Source of the DNA: Thermoplasmatota archaeon | Lineage (GTDB): Archaea > Thermoplasmatota > Penumbrarchaeia > Penumbrarchaeales > Penumbrarchaeaceae | Direction of reading: 5' to 3' | Assembly: GCA_030591285.1 (NCBI GenBank) | Contig: JAUVBH010000099.1 | Coordinates: 1 to 6,289 of the forward strand | DNA length: 6,289 nt | Made by a program: the position numbers and the translations under genes | Shown here: positions 5,156-6,289 of the stretch, in pieces | Layout of the letters: the number at the start of each line of letters is the position of its first letter | Numbering within the stretch: the first letter of the stretch is position 1 | Notes under the pieces: generated by a model | Databases searched by the model: none | Seen by the model: the letters and a program-made list of their open reading frames with translations, nothing else | Told to the model about the DNA's origin: nothing

Positions 5156-6289
5156 ATGAGAGAAGGATACGCCCCACTCTTAATTAGCTTGCTTTTGGTT
5201 GCTTCCAGTTTGATCCTCGCAGAGGATCCGGGATCCATTTTTGATGATGGATTTGTTACGGACGCATTGGCTGGGCCATCGCCTTCCAGGGGATCCATTG
5301 AATGGAGTGATCTCGGGAACATCACAGTATCATCATTTCTCAATGATACCTCGGAGATAGATATCAACTTCAACGATCAAAATGGAACATTCACTGCATC
5401 TTCGGGATATGATCCCTATTTCGATCACAATTCAACTGTTAAGGCTGCTATAGACGCTGCCCCTCAATGGTTGAATGACACACTCAGCTGGAGGTTTTCA
5501 GAGTTCTGGTCCCACCCGGGTCAGAAATGGGCTGAACTTCTTCTGAATGATACTATTGACTGGAGATACAGAGATGAGATAGCTTTTACCATAGCTCATC
5601 TACCCAGTCAGATCACTTACTCTATGTGGGTCTGGCCCGAGCTCATCGTTGAGAATGTGGAGATGATCTACAAGGTCGCAGAGGAGGTTCCCTATGCCTC
5701 CTTGACCGATGTGAACACATCATCCGGTCTCAGAACAACGATCACTTACAAAGTTCCAGGTGGAAACGTTACCCTTCCAGATGATATCTACTATGAGAAC
5801 CTGGTCATGCCAAGGAACAGTTTGGAGAATCCAAATTACGTGAACAGGACCTCGAAACAGTACACCTATCCAGATGATGGATGGTTCTGGCGGAATTTCC
5901 TTTACTACGAGGCCGATGATGGATACCCAATTTTACGGGACATGCTCCTGAACCAGACAACTCTTTGGAATGGAACGAGGAACCAGGCCGAGAACAATGG
6001 CGCCATAGGTGCTGTTACAAACTGGGAGCTTGGATCAATGGTATTCGGAATGCCCGATCATCGCTCCAGTCAGCCTGTCCTCGCCTATGGGGAACACATC
6101 GGAATGTGCGGAGAGAACTCCTACCTTCTGACAGCTGTTGCCAAAACAGCGTTGATCCCAACTGTAACGGTGATCAATTTTGACTGGATGCATGGATGGA
6201 ACATGTTCTATGATAGAGGATGGCACGTGTGGAGAGCTTATGACGGGATCATTGATGACACCTATGCGGAAGGCGGACCTGGAGCGGTG
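5156..6289 (+). CDS. Secreted transglutaminase-like superfamily protein, 3' end outside window
   Basis: The frame is open for 378 codons to the window edge, so the C-terminus is missing. A signal peptide (about 1-22, hydrophobic stretch ending at LILA) leads into a roughly 280-residue region I do not recognise, then a transglutaminase-like core. The core has the nucleophile C318 in YGEHIGMCGENSYLL, followed by the ALIPT stretch that matches the GIPAR position of the family, then H346 in MHGW and D363 in WRAYDG, giving a Cys-His-Asp triad in the right order. The Cys-His distance (28 residues) is somewhat short. The exported region holds 11 N-x-S/T sequons, so it is probably heavily glycosylated. 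Members of this fold crosslink proteins or cleave peptide/amide bonds; which applies here is unknown, and a membrane anchor may follow beyond the edge. It lies after two surface proteins but has its own TATA box and ribosome binding site. Confidence 0.85.
   Translation, partial: MREGYAPLLISLLLVASSLILAEDPGSIFDDGFVTDALAGPSPSRGSIEWSDLGNITVSSFLNDTSEIDINFNDQNGTFTASSGYDPYFDHNSTVKAAIDAAPQWLNDTLSWRFSEFWSHPGQKWAELLLNDTIDWRYRDEIAFTIAHLPSQITYSMWVWPELIVENVEMIYKVAEEVPYASLTDVNTSSGLRTTITYKVPGGNVTLPDDIYYENLVMPRNSLENPNYVNRTSKQYTYPDDGWFWRNFLYYEADDGYPILRDMLLNQTTLWNGTRNQAENNGAIGAVTNWELGSMVFGMPDHRSSQPVLAYGEHIGMCGENSYLLTAVAKTALIPTVTVINFDWMHGWNMFYDRGWHVWRAYDGIIDDTYAEGGPGAV

Noticed and set aside
5104..5373. Minus-strand open frame over the start of the transglutaminase-like gene
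   Set aside because: It is antisense to the promoter and signal peptide of a well-supported gene and has no motif.
1..6289. CRISPR, insertion sequence, integrase, attachment site or tRNA remnant
   Set aside because: I saw no regular repeats, transposase motifs, terminal inverted repeats or cloverleaf-like segments.

Overview
The window reads as DNA from an anaerobic archaeon, possibly of the Thermoplasmatota (that rank is inference; no marker gene is present). The archaeal signs are TATA-type promoters about 25 bases before likely start sites, one gene that looks leaderless, frequent AGG/AGA arginine codons, and a run of secreted, sequon-rich, membrane-anchored proteins. There are six protein genes and no RNA gene, CRISPR array, insertion sequence or integrase.

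Left half (1-3060): a nitrosative/oxidative-stress module. hcp (hybrid cluster protein, minus strand, 68-1711) ends in a hairpin plus T-tract terminator. It is divergent from a small HxlR-family regulator (1797-2156), which is followed by a cysteine-rich ferredoxin-type protein (2242-3060) behind its own promoter. The hcp and ferredoxin promoters share one layout: a TATA box, an imperfect inverted repeat (RGTATC-N5-KATACC) exactly where transcription should start, and a second related inverted repeat (RGTATC-N6-GAAACY) about 20 bases on the other side of the TATA box. This suggests that the HxlR protein controls hcp, the ferredoxin gene and itself as one small regulon. The ferredoxin-type protein is a plausible electron donor to Hcp.

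Right half (3061-6289): a cell-surface cluster on the plus strand. Two diverged tandem paralogues (3121-4110 and 4151-5062) each have a signal peptide, two beta-rich extracellular regions, one C-terminal membrane helix and a short charged tail. After a 93-base gap with a TATA box comes a secreted transglutaminase-like protein (5156 onward). It is cut by the window edge just after its Cys-His-Asp triad region. The functional link between the two halves is unknown; they may simply be neighbours.

No wholly new system is proven here. The strongest unexplained signal is the matched operator layout around the HxlR gene.
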